Source: Diacronema lutheri
Lineage: Eukaryota; Haptophyta; Pavlovophyceae; Pavlovales; Pavlovaceae
Direction: 5' to 3'
DNA: 64,000 nucleotides
Assembly: GCA_019448385.1 (NCBI GenBank)
Contig: JAGTXO010000031.1
Coordinates: 188,501 to 252,500 of the forward strand
Shown: in pieces, positions 1-10,704 of the stretch
How the letters are laid out: each line of letters opens with the position of its first letter
Numbering within the stretch: the first letter of the stretch is position 1
Notes under the pieces: generated by a model
What the model was told of the DNA's origin: nothing
Databases searched by the model: none
What the model saw: only the letters and a program-made list of their open reading frames with translations
Program-made: the position numbers and the translations under genes

Positions 1-330
1 AGGAGCATTGGCCGCCGCCGGCCTCGCTGCTTCTCCCGGACTCGTGCGTGCTGTTCGTCCGGCGAGCCACCCGGTTTTCAACGCGCACGCCGGCGGTGGC
101 CCGCTCGCGCTCGGCGGCGCCCGCCGCACGACGGACGGCACAACGCTTAGCGCAACGGTTGCCACCACCGGCATCAGTCGCTCCGCGGCGGACGCTCCCG
201 CCGCGTCCGCCGGCACGGGTGGCCGTGCCGTGCGCTAACGCCTGGCACCGACCGGTGCGCACGTGGCTGCGCGCGGCGGCGGCGCGCGCACCCTGGGCAC
301 GGCAGACAACGCGACAGACACGACCGGCAG
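1..330 (+). repeat. Inverted duplicate of the Helitron-derived segment at 5690-6000
   Basis: The conceptual translation of the plus strand here (GLAASPGLVRAVRP, NAHAGG, LALGGARRTT, ISRSAADAPAA) is nearly the same as the minus-strand translation of about 5990 to 5690, so the two stretches are diverged inverted copies. The 5690-6000 copy belongs to a long open frame read as a Helitron N-terminal region. This copy is broken by a stop near 238 and is taken as a remnant. The copy may extend past the left edge of the window. Confidence 0.7.
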
Positions 331-960
331 CGCCGCGCCTGGCACCACGCACGCCGGCGCCTCGCTTACTTCAACGACTCCAAGCGCGTGTATCGCGTCC
401 TCGGCCACGACGAGCCCGTCGCCGCCAACGTCGCGAACGCCGCCGCCGCCGCCGGCCCGCTTGCCGGCCAACTCGCGCTGCCCGAGGGATGCTAGCCGAT
501 GCGCGCCACCACCGTCCGCGATCACGCCGCAGCTCGCGCCGTCGGACCGACCGCGGCGCGGCCGCCATGCGCGCGCCGCCCCTCACACCGCCACTGCCTC
601 GACGCTACGCATATCCGCCTCCACGCGCCTTCCCCTGCACCAACCGCCCGCCCTCGCCTCACACCCGGTCCGCCACTTCGACGTGGTCCTCCACCGGCCG
701 CCGGCCGTCGTCACTGCCACACGCCGAGACGGCCAAACGTGTCGCAGCCTCAAACCCGGCCGGCAGGCCTTCAAGCCTCGGTCGCTCACAAGCCTCGACT
801 CCGTGCATTCTTTAGTCCGGCATTTAGGTAAAACGGCCCCCCGCCCCCCGGCGGGGTCTCCAGCCCCAGGGCAGCGCCCCCTTATTGCGTCTCATTGGCA
901 ATTGTGAGATGGACGGGGAACGACGTGCCCACGGCCAACTCGGGCCGCGCGACCAAATCT
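331..960. other. No complete gene; short coding-like scrap near 350-496
   Basis: No intact gene is visible. In the third forward frame, about 350-496 reads like a real protein fragment (LAYFNDSKRVYRVLGHDEP) and then meets a stop. I do not recognise it; it may continue the degraded Helitron copy to its left. Beyond 500 all frames are arginine/proline-rich low complexity of the kind expected from GC-rich non-coding DNA. Confidence 0.3.
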
Positions 961-1109
961 ATCACCACCCCAGCCGAGTCTCGCAACTCGAGCTCAAAAG
1001 ACGACGTGCTACCGATTGGCGCACGGCCGATACGGTGGGCTGCTGCACCTCACCACCGCTACCCAAAGTCGCCGGGAACGCAGCACCCATACGCGCCTGC
1101 ACGGCGAGG

Positions 1110-2505
1110 CGTGGCTGAGAAGAATTGGTGTGCACGACGATGCTGCGATCGATGCGCGAATAGACTGTATTCCCAAAATTCGCGTCGCCGTGTATGGCAT
1201 TCGCAATTTCCGAGAGTGTATCGAGTCGCTGCGCGCTCAAGTTCGCATCGCCCCAACGTTAGCACGCCACTTACCGTCGCATCGCCCATGACGGTGAGCG
1301 ATTGAAATTCTTGCGCGCTGCCCGAAATCAAGCCGTCGATGCGCTCGTCCAATTGCAGCACGGCAAGGCCCAAAGCGGCATTTGCCTCGGCTATTTGTTG
1401 CACCACTCCGCGTCGGCGATCAGATCCACAAATGCTCGATTGGCGACGATCTCGCCTTGGATGCTGACGATGTTGGACTCAAACACGACATTGCCTACTA
1501 CGCGCAGCGCATCGAGCGATACGTTACCGTCGAGAACGGCATGGATGATTTGCGCGTCGGCAGCCACGTTCGCGCGAATGTGAACCAAATCGAGCACGAT
1601 CTGCTCGACGGCCGAGCTGAGCACGGCATCGCGGTTCTCTTGTATTCCCACGTTTGATTCGTAGGCATCGCGCAACGCAGCCACGTTCGCGTCCAAAGAC
1701 GCAACGCTTGCCTCGAGAAGAACATCTGCTGCCCTTAGCGCTGCGACATTCGCGTCCAAAGACGCAACGCTTGTCTCGAGAAGAACATCTGCCGCCCTTA
1801 GCGCAGCGACATTCGCCTTGAGAATAGTATCCTCAGCGCCTAGCGCAGCAATGGATGCATCGACATGCGTGGAGATATTTGAAAGAGCCGCGCTCAATGC
1901 CACATCCACAAGCGCAACGTTGGCGTTTGTGCTTCGGATGGCCAACTCCACATCGCCAATCGTACCCGCGCGCAGCACGCCGAGTACATTGGCGCTGCTT
2001 AGAGACTGCTGTCCAGAGATGATGCTCGATGTCAACGCGCCGTTTGCTGCATGTGCACGCGATGCGGCTTCAAGCAAAGCGATGGAATTGTCGACCGTAT
2101 CGATGCGCGAATAGACTGCATTCCCAATACTCGCGTCGCCGTGTATGGCATTCGCAATTTCCGAGAGTGTATCGAGTCGCTGCGCGCCCAAGTTCGCATC
2201 GCCCAAAATGTCCAATCGGATTCGGTCGGTGTACGCACGCGTCGCCACCTTGGCAGCGCCATTGTGCACGTACACAATACCGTCACCTGCTACGACAAGC
2301 TCATTTGCCTTGACATTCACCAGGGATTGCACCGCATCCAAGTCATCGCGCGTGTTGTGCACGAACGACTCCACATCCAACATGCTACCGAGAGTGAGCA
2401 CGCCACGTACGGTCGCATTGCCTGCGACAGAGAGCGTGACGAATTCTTGGGCATCACCCGACACAAGGCCATCGATGCGCGCACCGAGAGTGTATGCTCT
2501 GCTGC
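1110..2505 (-). pseudogene. Decayed virus/phage-type fibre-like repeat protein
   Basis: Read on the minus strand, the protein has two copies of one module. The first (about 2500 to 2090) contains GLVSGDAQEFVTLSVAG, VRGVLTLGS, LDTLSEIANAIHGD and YSRID. The second (about 1390 to 1110) repeats GLISGSAQEF, GVLTLG, LDTLSEIANAIHGD and YSRID, with its middle deleted. Between them lies a heptad-like alanine-rich stretch with duplicated units (SVASLDANVAALRAADVLLE twice). A frame change near 1400 and another inside the second module break the reading frame. Modules of this style (short beta-prism strands plus LDTLxEIANAI) are typical of trimeric tail-fibre-like proteins of phages and large algal viruses; that assignment is by style, not alignment. 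Composition is less GC-biased than the host genes nearby. A captured viral fragment is the likeliest origin; a host extracellular fibre is possible. Confidence 0.45.
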
Positions 2506-2665
2506 ACACCGTTGGCAAATGCCGCGTTTGCGCGCTCATCGTCGCGCTCGACGCCGATGCCCTTTGCGAAGCAATCGGCGAGCGCGTGCTGCGCCGAGGC
2601 GAGTTTCTGCGCGGCTGCCAGGCCGTACAGCTCGAATGCGCGCTCATCGTCGTTCAACAGCGGCG
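2454..2665 (-). pseudogene. SEL1-repeat fragment, left half of a split array
   Basis: The minus strand codes for DDERAFELYGLAAAQK, ASAQHALADCFAKGIGVER and DDERANAAF: one and a half SEL1 units with the normal spacing (A.A.LA.CY..G.GV). No start codon or C-terminal domain is attached. On its right it ends abruptly near 2665, where plus-strand Helitron coding begins. Its missing neighbour unit lies at 3876-4150 on the opposite strand, which points to an inversion. The repeats are diverged from the SEL1/MYND family at 13.8-27 kb. Confidence 0.65.
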
Positions 2666-3880
2666 ACGGCCTGTACACGGAGGACGCGCCGTACGGCTCC
2701 ATCGCGCACAGCGACGACTACGACCGCACCTCCGCGCTGGCCGCGCGCGGCGTCATCGTCACGCCGTCGACGCTTGAGATGCTCGCACTCGGCTCGTGCC
2801 GCGTGGTGACGGTCAAGGTGATCGCCTACTCCGGCGACGCGATCGCGCGCGAGCGGCGCGGCCACGTGATCATCTTCCCGCACGAGCGCGTCGACCTGCC
2901 CGCCGGCGCAAGACTTTGGACTCGACGCCATCAAGGGCGCGCTCGCGCACGTACGCGTGCTCTCGTCGGGCCCGCCGGCCGGCGCACCGCGCTCGAGCAC
3001 GCGGCGCTGCACGTGCCCTGCGCCTCGACGCGTGCGTCGTGCACTACTTCCTCGCGCTGCGGCACGCGCTGCACGGCAACAAAGCGCCGCCGCTGCTCGC
3101 CCAGCTCGAGGCCCTCTTCGCGCTGCACGGCATTCAGAAGCACATCGTGGCCAACGCGCGCGTCTCGCACGACGAAACGCTCGAGCGCGTGTGCGACGGC
3201 ACGGACGTGGCAGGCGTGCGCGCGCACGCCGCGAGCGCCGAGCAGGCCCGCGCAGCCGACCCCGAGGAGGTCGCCGCCGCCGCACGCGCGGAGGCGGACG
3301 ACGCCCCCGAGATGCGCACGTTCGGCGCGCTCGCCGCGCCCGCGCAGAGCATGGGCCAGGTGCTTGCCGCCATCGCCACTGCTGTCTCACCCGACAACCC
3401 GGCGATGGCGGCGGCGCAGGCCGCCAACGCTTCCCAACACGTGCCCGCTGGCGCACCCGCCGGCGCGATGCCGTGCACGCAGCAGCGCGGCGAAACGCCG
3501 CGCGACGACTACGGCGGCGCCGCAAGCGCGCTGTACGACACCTTCTGGCCGCTTTTTCCACTGCGCCGCGGCATCACGCCCGGTCGCGCAGTCGACGCAC
3601 GCCAGACACAGCACATGCTGCTCTACTTCGACAACCGCTTCAGCCAGACGCTGCCGCTCGTGTTCACGCTGGCCGACATGCGCCTGCGCCACGCCGTCAA
3701 CTTGACCGTGTCCGCGCGCGTGCGCACTGATCCCGGCGCCTTCGACACGTTCGTCGCACTCGTGAACGACCAGCAGTTTGCCACCAACCTCAAGGCTGCA
3801 CGCCGCAAGCCCGACGGCCCGGTTGCGCGCGCTGTCGTCGCGCAGGCCATGCAGTTCATCGACCTGGCGGGCTCGTGTGT
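2666..3880 (+). pseudogene. Helitron fragment: DUF6570-like region and Helitron_like_N domain
   Basis: The first part (about 2666-2910) ends in RGHVIIFPHE followed by LP, resembling the GHVxxFPQ signature of DUF6570, which precedes the Helitron_like_N domain in Helitron Rep-helicases. The frame shifts near 2910 and 3020, then runs open to 3880 through FWPLFPLRRGI, a histidine/arginine-rich turn, LLYFDNRFSQTLPLVFTLADM and the R..V.L..RV block, which match the Helitron_like_N pattern (TLFPxGRG; LLxYxDxRF; F.F...N..RR). The HUH Rep and SF1B helicase domains are absent, because coding passes directly into SEL1 repeats at about 3876. The fragment lies opposite in strand to the upstream Helitron part at 4151-6407. 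Two frameshifts and the missing catalytic half make this a dead copy. Confidence 0.6.
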
Positions 3881-4150
3881 GCGTCAACCTTGGCATCTGC
3901 TACCAAGAGGGCAATGGCGTGCCCAACAAGGACCCGATCGAGGCTGTGCGCCTCTTCCGCGCCGCGCTGGCCAAGGACGGCAACCACAAGCAGGGCCTCT
4001 ACGTTTTGGGCATGTGCTACTTGTACGGCACGGGTGTGGCCGTGGACGAGCGCGAAGGCGTTCGCCTCGTTCGCTTGGCAGCCAAGAAGAAGGTGGCGCA
4101 CGCGCATCAAGTGCTCGCCGATTGCTACGCACAGGGCATCGGCGTCGAGC
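3876..4150 (+). pseudogene. SEL1-repeat fragment, right half of a split array
   Basis: The plus strand codes for about two and a half SEL1 units: VNLGICYQEGNGVPNKDP, EAVRLFRAALAKDGN, VLGMCYLYGTGV, EGVRLVRLAAKKK and VLADCYAQGIGVER. The array is cut at about 4150, exactly where minus-strand Helitron coding begins. Its last repeat stops at GIGVER, and the fragment at 2454-2665 on the other strand starts with the residues that should follow. No start codon is evident. Confidence 0.65.
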
Positions 4151-6407
4151 GCGTCGGCGGCGGCGGCTCAGCTGCGGCGGCAAGCGGCGGCGGCGGCGGC
4201 GACGCGACGGGCGCGGCATGCGCAGCGGGCGCGGCGGGCGGCGGCCGCGGCGGCGGTCTCTGCGGCAGCGGCAGGGACGGCGGTGGCCGCGGCGAGAGCG
4301 CAGGCGAGGCGGCAGGCGATGCGCTCGCAGGCGGAGGTGCGGTTGGCGGATGCCGCGGCGCATCCGCAGCCGACGGCGCGGGCGGCTGCGCGGCGGAGGG
4401 CGGGTCGGCCTGTTGGCGTGGCGCGCGGCGCTTGTTGTCGGCGCATGTCCTGCACACGTCGCACCCGCCGTCGTCGCCGACTGCCTCCGGCACGGCGTGG
4501 AAGGTGCGACTGTCTGGCCGCTTCGCGAGGTTATGCACGTCGCGCACGCGCGCTGTGATTGGCGAGTACGAGCTGCCCACGCGCACGAGCAGGTTGACGG
4601 GCGGCTTGGCGTCGAGGCGGGCGAGCGCGCCGGCGTCGACGACCATCCAGTGGTTGTTGGGCACGTGATCGAGCTGCCAGCGGACGTACGCCGCGTCGGG
4701 GTGGCGCAGGCCGCACGCCGCGCAGACGAGCATGCGCACCCCGCCGTTGGCCTTCTGGAAGGCGGCGACGCGCGCGAGCATCTCCTCATCGGTGACGTGG
4801 AAGAACTTGCGAATGTCAGCGTGCACGAGGGCCGTGAGGCCGGTGTAATGGGCGGTGCCGGGCTCGGCGGCGCGCAGGCGCGACGAGTTCTGTAGGATGG
4901 GCGCGACTCCGGCGGCGTAGAGGTCGTGCACGATCGCCTCGGGCGACTCGTCGCGCGCGTTCGCAGGGCGCGGCATCGCCCTGGCGAGAGCGCATGCGAG
5001 CGCGCGGCCGTCGTCCGATTGGTCCGCCGTGACGACGGCGAGCACGCCTTTGACGACGCCCCAGGCCTTGCTGATGGTGCGTTGGCCGTCGACGGCGCGC
5101 AAGGCCACGCGCCCGCCGAGCCGATACCCGAAGGCGCAGCGCAGCTCGAGGAGCGCGAGCCGCGTGCGAGTTGCGGCGGGCGCATCTGGCATGGTGGCGA
5201 GCAGGCGCGCGAAGTGTCCGAACGCGTGGGCGCCAAGCTCGCAGAGCAGCAGCGGCGGCGGCTGGCCGTCGGGCACAAGCGGCCCCGCGGATGCGACGGG
5301 CGTTGCAGCGAGCGCGAGAGCGTGCGAGAGCGCGTCGTCGAGCTCGCGAGCACCACCAATGCAGCCTTCGGCGGCGGCGTCGCGCACGCGCATGACCACG
5401 GCCTGCACTGCGCGTTGCGCGTTGCGCAAGCTGCCAACGTACGGTCGCAGCGCAGGCAAGCCGCCCATGCCCTCGCCGTGCGCGAGGTGCAAGTCCACGA
5501 GGAGCAGGCGAATGACTGTCTGGTTGTGCGGATGGCGCAGGGTGGAGAGGCATGCGCACAGAGTCGCGTACTGCGCCCGGCCGAGGGCACGCTCGAGTCG
5601 ACTGGCGGCGTCGGCGGCGGGAGCATGCCCTGCGGCGCGGGAGGTGCCGGCGCCAGGTGTGGCGCTGCCGGTCGTGTCTTTTGCATCGTCTAAGCGCGCG
5701 CCACCGCCGCGCGCAGCCACGTGCGCACCGGTCGGTGCCAGGCGTTGGCGCACGGCACGGCCACCCATGCCGAGGAACGCGGCGGGAGCGTCCGCCGCGG
5801 AGCGGCTGATGCCGGTGGCGGCGACGGTTGCGTTAAGCGTTGTGCCGACCGTCGTGCGGCGGGCGCCGCCGAGCGCGAGCAGGCCACCGCCGGCGTGCGC
5901 GTTGAGAATCGGGTGGCCCGCCGGACGAACAGCACGCACGAGTCCGGGAGAAGCAGCGAGGCCGGCGGCGGCCAATGCTCCTTTGAGCGCAGCGCCGTTG
6001 GTCGTGTCGCGTGCGGCGCCGAGCGGGCGGACGCCGCAGCAGGCGTGCGCGTGCGCGGCAGTCGACGCGAGGCGCGGGCGCACGTCACGGCCAGGTGCCT
6101 CCGGAGGGCGAGTGCGTGCGCGGCTTGCCACCGCCACCGCGCGGCGGCTCGGTCTTGGCGGCGCGCGCCAGCGCTGGCTGGGCGGCGGCGCGCGGCGGCG
6201 ACGGCAGCGACGGCGACGGCGGTGGCGAAATGCAGGGGTCGTCCGGGGGAGCGGGCGAGGGTAGCACGCAGCACACGGTGGCAGGGAATGCTGCAAATGC
6301 TCCGCGCGACATCTTGGAGGAGCGCGGCCGCCCAGCGGGCTGAGGAAGAGAGGCTCCCGCGCAGCGTGCTGGGGAGGAGAGGCTCTCGCTTGGTTGAGGC
6401 TGGTCAT
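4151..6407 (-). pseudogene. Helitron N-terminal region (zinc-binding and pre-DUF6570 part)
   Basis: A minus-strand frame stays open for about 750 codons. Its distal part has a cysteine pair and linker (LVCAACGLRHPDAAYVRW, NHWMVVDAGALARLDA, VRDVHNLAKR, FHAVPEAV, CDVCRTCADN), which looks like the cysteine-rich segment preceding DUF6570 in algal Helitron proteins (CxxCG .. DLHNLY .. Y.VxPEAV .. CxxC). It ends in a proline/alanine-rich linker at about 4150. The continuation is found on the opposite strand from 2666, so the gene is interrupted by an inversion rather than a simple deletion. The proximal 400 codons are not recognised; part of them is duplicated at 1-330. The family assignment rests on motif order only. 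Confidence 0.5.
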
Positions 6408-6429
6408 CAGCTACCAAAAAGTGCGCCAT

Positions 6430-6615
6430 CTCCGACCGTTTTTCCGTTGGCCGGTTCAAAAATAAATGACAAACTCGTGGGACAAAACGTTCGATTGGCC
6501 AATTCAATTCGATTGGCGAGTTCAACAATGACAAATCCGTCGGCAAAACCTCCGATTGGCCAGGCTAATTCGATTGGCTGGTCATATACCAAAATGACGA
6601 ACCCGTCTGAGCAAA
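6430..6615. repeat. AT-richer degenerate tandem repeat with ATTGG boxes
   Basis: About 2.5 imperfect units of roughly 65 bp follow the pattern AATGACAAA..CGT...CAAAAC....CGATTGGC...AATTCGATTGGC. ATTGG (the reverse of CCAAT) occurs about four times. The base composition is clearly less GC-rich than its surroundings. No ORF of interest runs through it. It abuts the target-site duplication of the MULE at 6651. Confidence 0.6.
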
Positions 6616-6659
6616 ATCGTTTGGATTATGGGTATAGCACCCAGGGGTCTCCAGGATTG

Positions 6660-7075
6660 CGGGCAAATTGTATTGCGGACTCCGGAATTTTGGTTGCGGC
6701 AGAACTCCGGAGCCGAAGCCAGCGGATTTCCTTCGGGGCCGAACGCCGGCACGAGAGCCGCGCCGGCATCGCGGCTCCTTCGCGGCAGGAGTTCGCCAGC
6801 GCGCCCGCTCCTCGACGTGCGCGTGCAGCCGGACATGCCGCGAGTGCTCCCAGGCGCCGCTCGCACGCCCACGCCCGGCCTCGCGACCTCCCTGATGCTT
6901 TGCGACCTCCGACGCGCCGCACGCGCGCCGCACGCACGCCGCACGCGCGCGCCGCAGCCTTTTGAACGGCGCGGCGCACCTCGCTCTCGCTCCCGACGGC
7001 GACGAGCCGATGGGCGCCAGCGAGTCCGCTCCTATGTCGAGCGTGCCGCTCGATGAGCCGCTCGATGCCGACACC
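6660..7075 (+). repeat. Left terminal inverted repeat of the MULE, 416 bp
   Basis: It is the reverse complement of 10639-11022 joined to 13773-13802. The inner 384 bp look essentially identical between the two ends; the outer 32 bp differ at a few positions. Because the TIR includes transposase coding, this copy also carries the start codon and about 22 N-terminal codons, which lead nowhere. Confidence 0.88.
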
Positions 7076-7116
7076 CCCTCGGCCCCCTGAGCTTTGAACT
7101 ACTCACCGCTGCCCCC

Positions 7117-10100
7117 TCAGCCCTTGCGAGTGCTCGCCTTCTGCTTGGGTGCGGCACCTGTGTTAGGCTTACGCTTAGTCTGCGGCCGCCCGGCAGCGCG
7201 TCGAGTGAGCTCCTCGACGTGCGGGATGCCCTCATCGGCGCCAGCCGCGCGGCGCTTGCGCGGATTGGGCGTCTTGACGCCGGTGCGCTCGGCAGTGTGA
7301 GCACGGACGGCGGCGATAAATTTGGTAGTCTCGGTCTCGCTTTGCGCGGCGAGCTTTGCGAAAGTGCGCACGATGCTCATATATCCTGCTCGCGCTCCGC
7401 CTGTGTGCGCGGTGCCGCGCTGCTGCTGCCAGCGTCCGGCTCGCGACGGCATCGGAGGTCAATGACACGTTCATCGACCCAATCGTCCTCACGCCGAAGC
7501 CAGCCCGAAGAGAAGTCGTTCTGCGAGAAGTCGTCCACCCGACGGTTGTCGAGTGAAAACTTCAGACGTACGGCGAGCATGTGCCGGCAAGGAACCCTGC
7601 GCACCGTCGGCGCACCGTGCGTTGCCGGGACGGGTGGGGTGGGCGCGCGCTGCGCCGCAATTAGACATCGTACGCTGTATGTGCGCGTTGCGCACGAGGC
7701 GCACAGGGTGAAGCAGCCACAGCGTACCCATACGACGTGTGGAACTGGCACGAGCAGCTCGTCAGGGTCGTAGTGCGGCGCTCGAGCGGGTCCGACAACA
7801 TGTTGAGGTCACACGAGCGAATGTTGGTCCCCTCGGTCATCGGCGGCGCTCCCTGCATCTCTCGCTCGAGGTCACGCGCCAGCGAGACGGCGAGCGTGCC
7901 GCTGTCCGCAAAGCTCTCCAGTCCGAGCGTATCGTGGTCCTCGCCACCCTCAGCCCCCTCCGCTCCTGCCGCGCCCGCCGTGCCCGCCGTGCCCGCCGCG
8001 CCCTCGCCCGCCGCGCCCACCTCGCCCTCGCCCGTCACGCCCTCGCCCGCCGCGCCCGCCGCGGCTGCGGCTTCTGCGGGCACACCGCAGCGACCACCCG
8101 CCATGCTGCCTAAGCCCGAGCTGCCCCCGCCCGCCGAGCTGCCCCCGCCCGCCGAGCTGGCCGGTGCGGGCACGCGCTTAACCGCAAAGACCTCCTCGCC
8201 GTTTCGCGTCTCCAACAGCATGCAGCTGTACTGCTGAGCCTGCGCCGCCTGCGCTTTGACGAGCATGACCGCGTGCGGCGAAATGATGTTGGTCTCGATG
8301 AGCGTGCGCACGGACGGCATCTCCTGCGCCGCGTGGAAGGCCTGCTTGAGCATCGTCGCCTCTCTGCGCATCTCCGCCTGGACGCCGCTGCACGACTTAT
8401 ACAGGTCGAGCGCGTTGATTAGGTCGACGAGCAGCATGTTGTGGACGACATGCCGTTTGACCGCCGCATGCATTGATTCCGAGCGCTGAGCGAGAAGAAG
8501 CGGTGGCGCGCGCGGCGGAGGAGCGGCGCAGCAAAGGACAGGACATACGTTGTGCGCTTTTGCGCAACGCGGCTTTGCGCACGCCGGACAGTCGGGCGGC
8601 GCGCGAGATACCTGAGTCGAATGCACGCCGAGCGTAGGGATTGACCACGTGTAGCACGCGGCCCAGGTGTCCTTGACGCTGCGAAGGCCGTCGAGCCACT
8701 TGAGCGCGGACGCGTGCTTGGCGTGCGCGCGCGCGTCGGAGCCCACAGGCTTAAGCGCCGCGACGACGTCGACGATCTTCTGGAAGTCGTGGTCGAAGGT
8801 GTGCCTGGCGCTCTTGTCCGACTGCTTTGCGAGGCGCCACCACGCGTTCAGCGCGGTGCGCCATACGCTCCAGTCAAAGCAGAGGATCGGCCGAATGTGC
8901 GCAGTGAAGTTGAGGCTGAGGTGCCAAACGCACGCGAGGCGGCGGGTAGTCGGCAGCTTGCTCGCGCACGCGCCGATGAGGCCCACATCACCGTCAGTGA
9001 CGATGACGGCCGGCGGCATCTTGAAGCACTCGAGAAATTTAGCAAACGCCCACTCGAACGAGGCCTTCGACTCGTACATGAGGATGACGCAGGCGAGGAT
9101 GATCGTCTCGCCGTTGTATCCGACTGTGGCAAAGAAGCCGAGCTTCATGCCGTGCCGATTCGTGCCAAACGTGAGGTCAAACATGATCACGTTCCGGTTC
9201 TCGTTGCGCGCGTACGCCTTAAAGCCCCCTTGCTGCGCACAAAGGAAGCAGTTGCAAGGGTGTGCGGAGGAGCATAAACGGGGATCTGTCAGAGGATTGG
9301 CAACAATTCATAGCGCGCGCGCGCGCGCGGCAAGCGCACCATCTCAAAAAAGACGTTCTGGAGCCGGCCGTCCGCGTCGATCTCCTCTGACTTGAAGAGA
9401 CCCTGTGCCAGGCGCTCATTGAGGAGGCTCATCATGCCGGTGCAGTCGTGCAAGCGCTCCGCGTGCGTGACGGCAAATGTGTTGGCCGTGTCTTGATACG
9501 TGAACGTGACGGTGATGCCCTTCTCCTTGGCCTCGGTCTCGAGGTGCGCGTGGATGGCCGAGACCGTCTTGGCGAGGCGGTGGACGGCGGGCGTCACCGT
9601 ATCCAGAAGCTGGTCCGGGATCTTGCGGTTCTTGGTGTATGTGCACTTCTTGTCGGCGTCCGTCAGCGGCGGTGGCGCGTTGACAGGGTGCTTTGGGTTG
9701 TGGTCGAGCCTGCCGTGCTTAATGACCCAGCCGTTGAGGGACTCCTCGAGCATAAGGAACATGTCGCACTTCGTCTCCTCCGTAACCATGACCTTAGGCT
9801 TGGACAAGCGCACGCCGGAGCTCCGCGACTCGCGCTTCGACGCGTTGTAGCAGCAGTAGACGCCCACGCGCGCGCCCCTCGTTGCAATCGCAGGTTGCGA
9901 GCTCGAGAGGTAGGTGCTGTAGCCCGCCAGCTTGAAGTGAGCGTGCAGGCTGTCGGCCGCGCTCTTGCGATCGAGGAAAGGCCCTTGCGGCACCTCATTC
10001 CACGCCGTGTCCTCGATCGACGTCCACTCGCTGCGCCACCTGCTGGTGTCGTTCGCGATCGCGTGGAGACTGCGGCGAGTGTCTTGAGGCTCGTTAGTCC

Positions 10101-10704
10101 CCTCGGGTGGCAACTCGGACGGCGACACGCCAACGCCGGCAGCGCGCAAATTCGCATCGGTCGACGCGCGCGGCGCCTCCAAGCCCGAAACCGAAGGCGG
10201 GGCCGCTGCCGAGTTGGATGGCGCGCGGGATGGCGCGTTGATCTGCTCGCCGGCCTCCGCGCAAGCAGGCCGCGTGCCGAAGCTGCCCGGCAGGCGCGAC
10301 GGTGGTGCGCGCAGCCTCATACCGTCTTGCTCGTTGCGGCCGCCGACGCGCCCGCCGCCGTCGTCTTCGCCGTCGTCCTCAACGTTCGGCCCGCCCGGCC
10401 CGCCGTAGCAGTCCAAGTCCTCGCCGTAGCTGTCGCGAAATGCGATGGGAGCCACTTCGTCGGTCGAGTCGAAGAGAGCACGAGGCGACCACCCGCTGCG
10501 CATCTCGCGATCGGGAGGAGGCGCTGCCACGTAGAGAAACTCCGGCGGCGTGCGCGGCATCCCTACGCTTGGCGCTACGCTTGGCGGGCTGAGCGGCGAG
10601 CCCGGAGGCGTCGACTTATGCGAGTCGAGGTCTTGACCGGTGTCGGCATCGAGTGGCTCATCGAGCGGCACGCTCGACATAGGAGCGGACTCGCTGGCGC
10701 CCAT
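7117..10704 (-). CDS. MULE transposase (DDE, SWIM finger), four exons
   Basis: Proposed exons are 10704-9340, 9232-7728, 7596-about 7448 (or 7469) and 7385-7117, giving about 1,095 codons without a stop. Introns 1 and 2 have GTGCGC/GCGCAG and GTACGC/GCGCAG ends and restore frame exactly; the third donor is ambiguous. The N-terminal half has an acidic/proline-rich start, then a FAR1/GCM-like DNA-binding segment (about residues 230-340). The catalytic core follows: first Asp in IMFDLTFGTNRHG (about residue 474), second in VTDGD (about 535-537), and a Glu in QRSESMHA. A SWIM zinc finger CxC..CxH (CSCQF, then VPCRHMLAV) is built only by joining exons 2 and 3. The C-terminus is basic (GRPQTKRKPN). 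It should bind and cut the 416-bp TIRs in the nucleus. It appears intact. Confidence 0.85.

Noticed and set aside
3884-5686. A second 600-codon minus-strand frame overlapping the Helitron part
   Set aside because: It is a shifted-frame shadow with Ser/Arg/Pro bias. The cysteine motifs occur only in the other frame.
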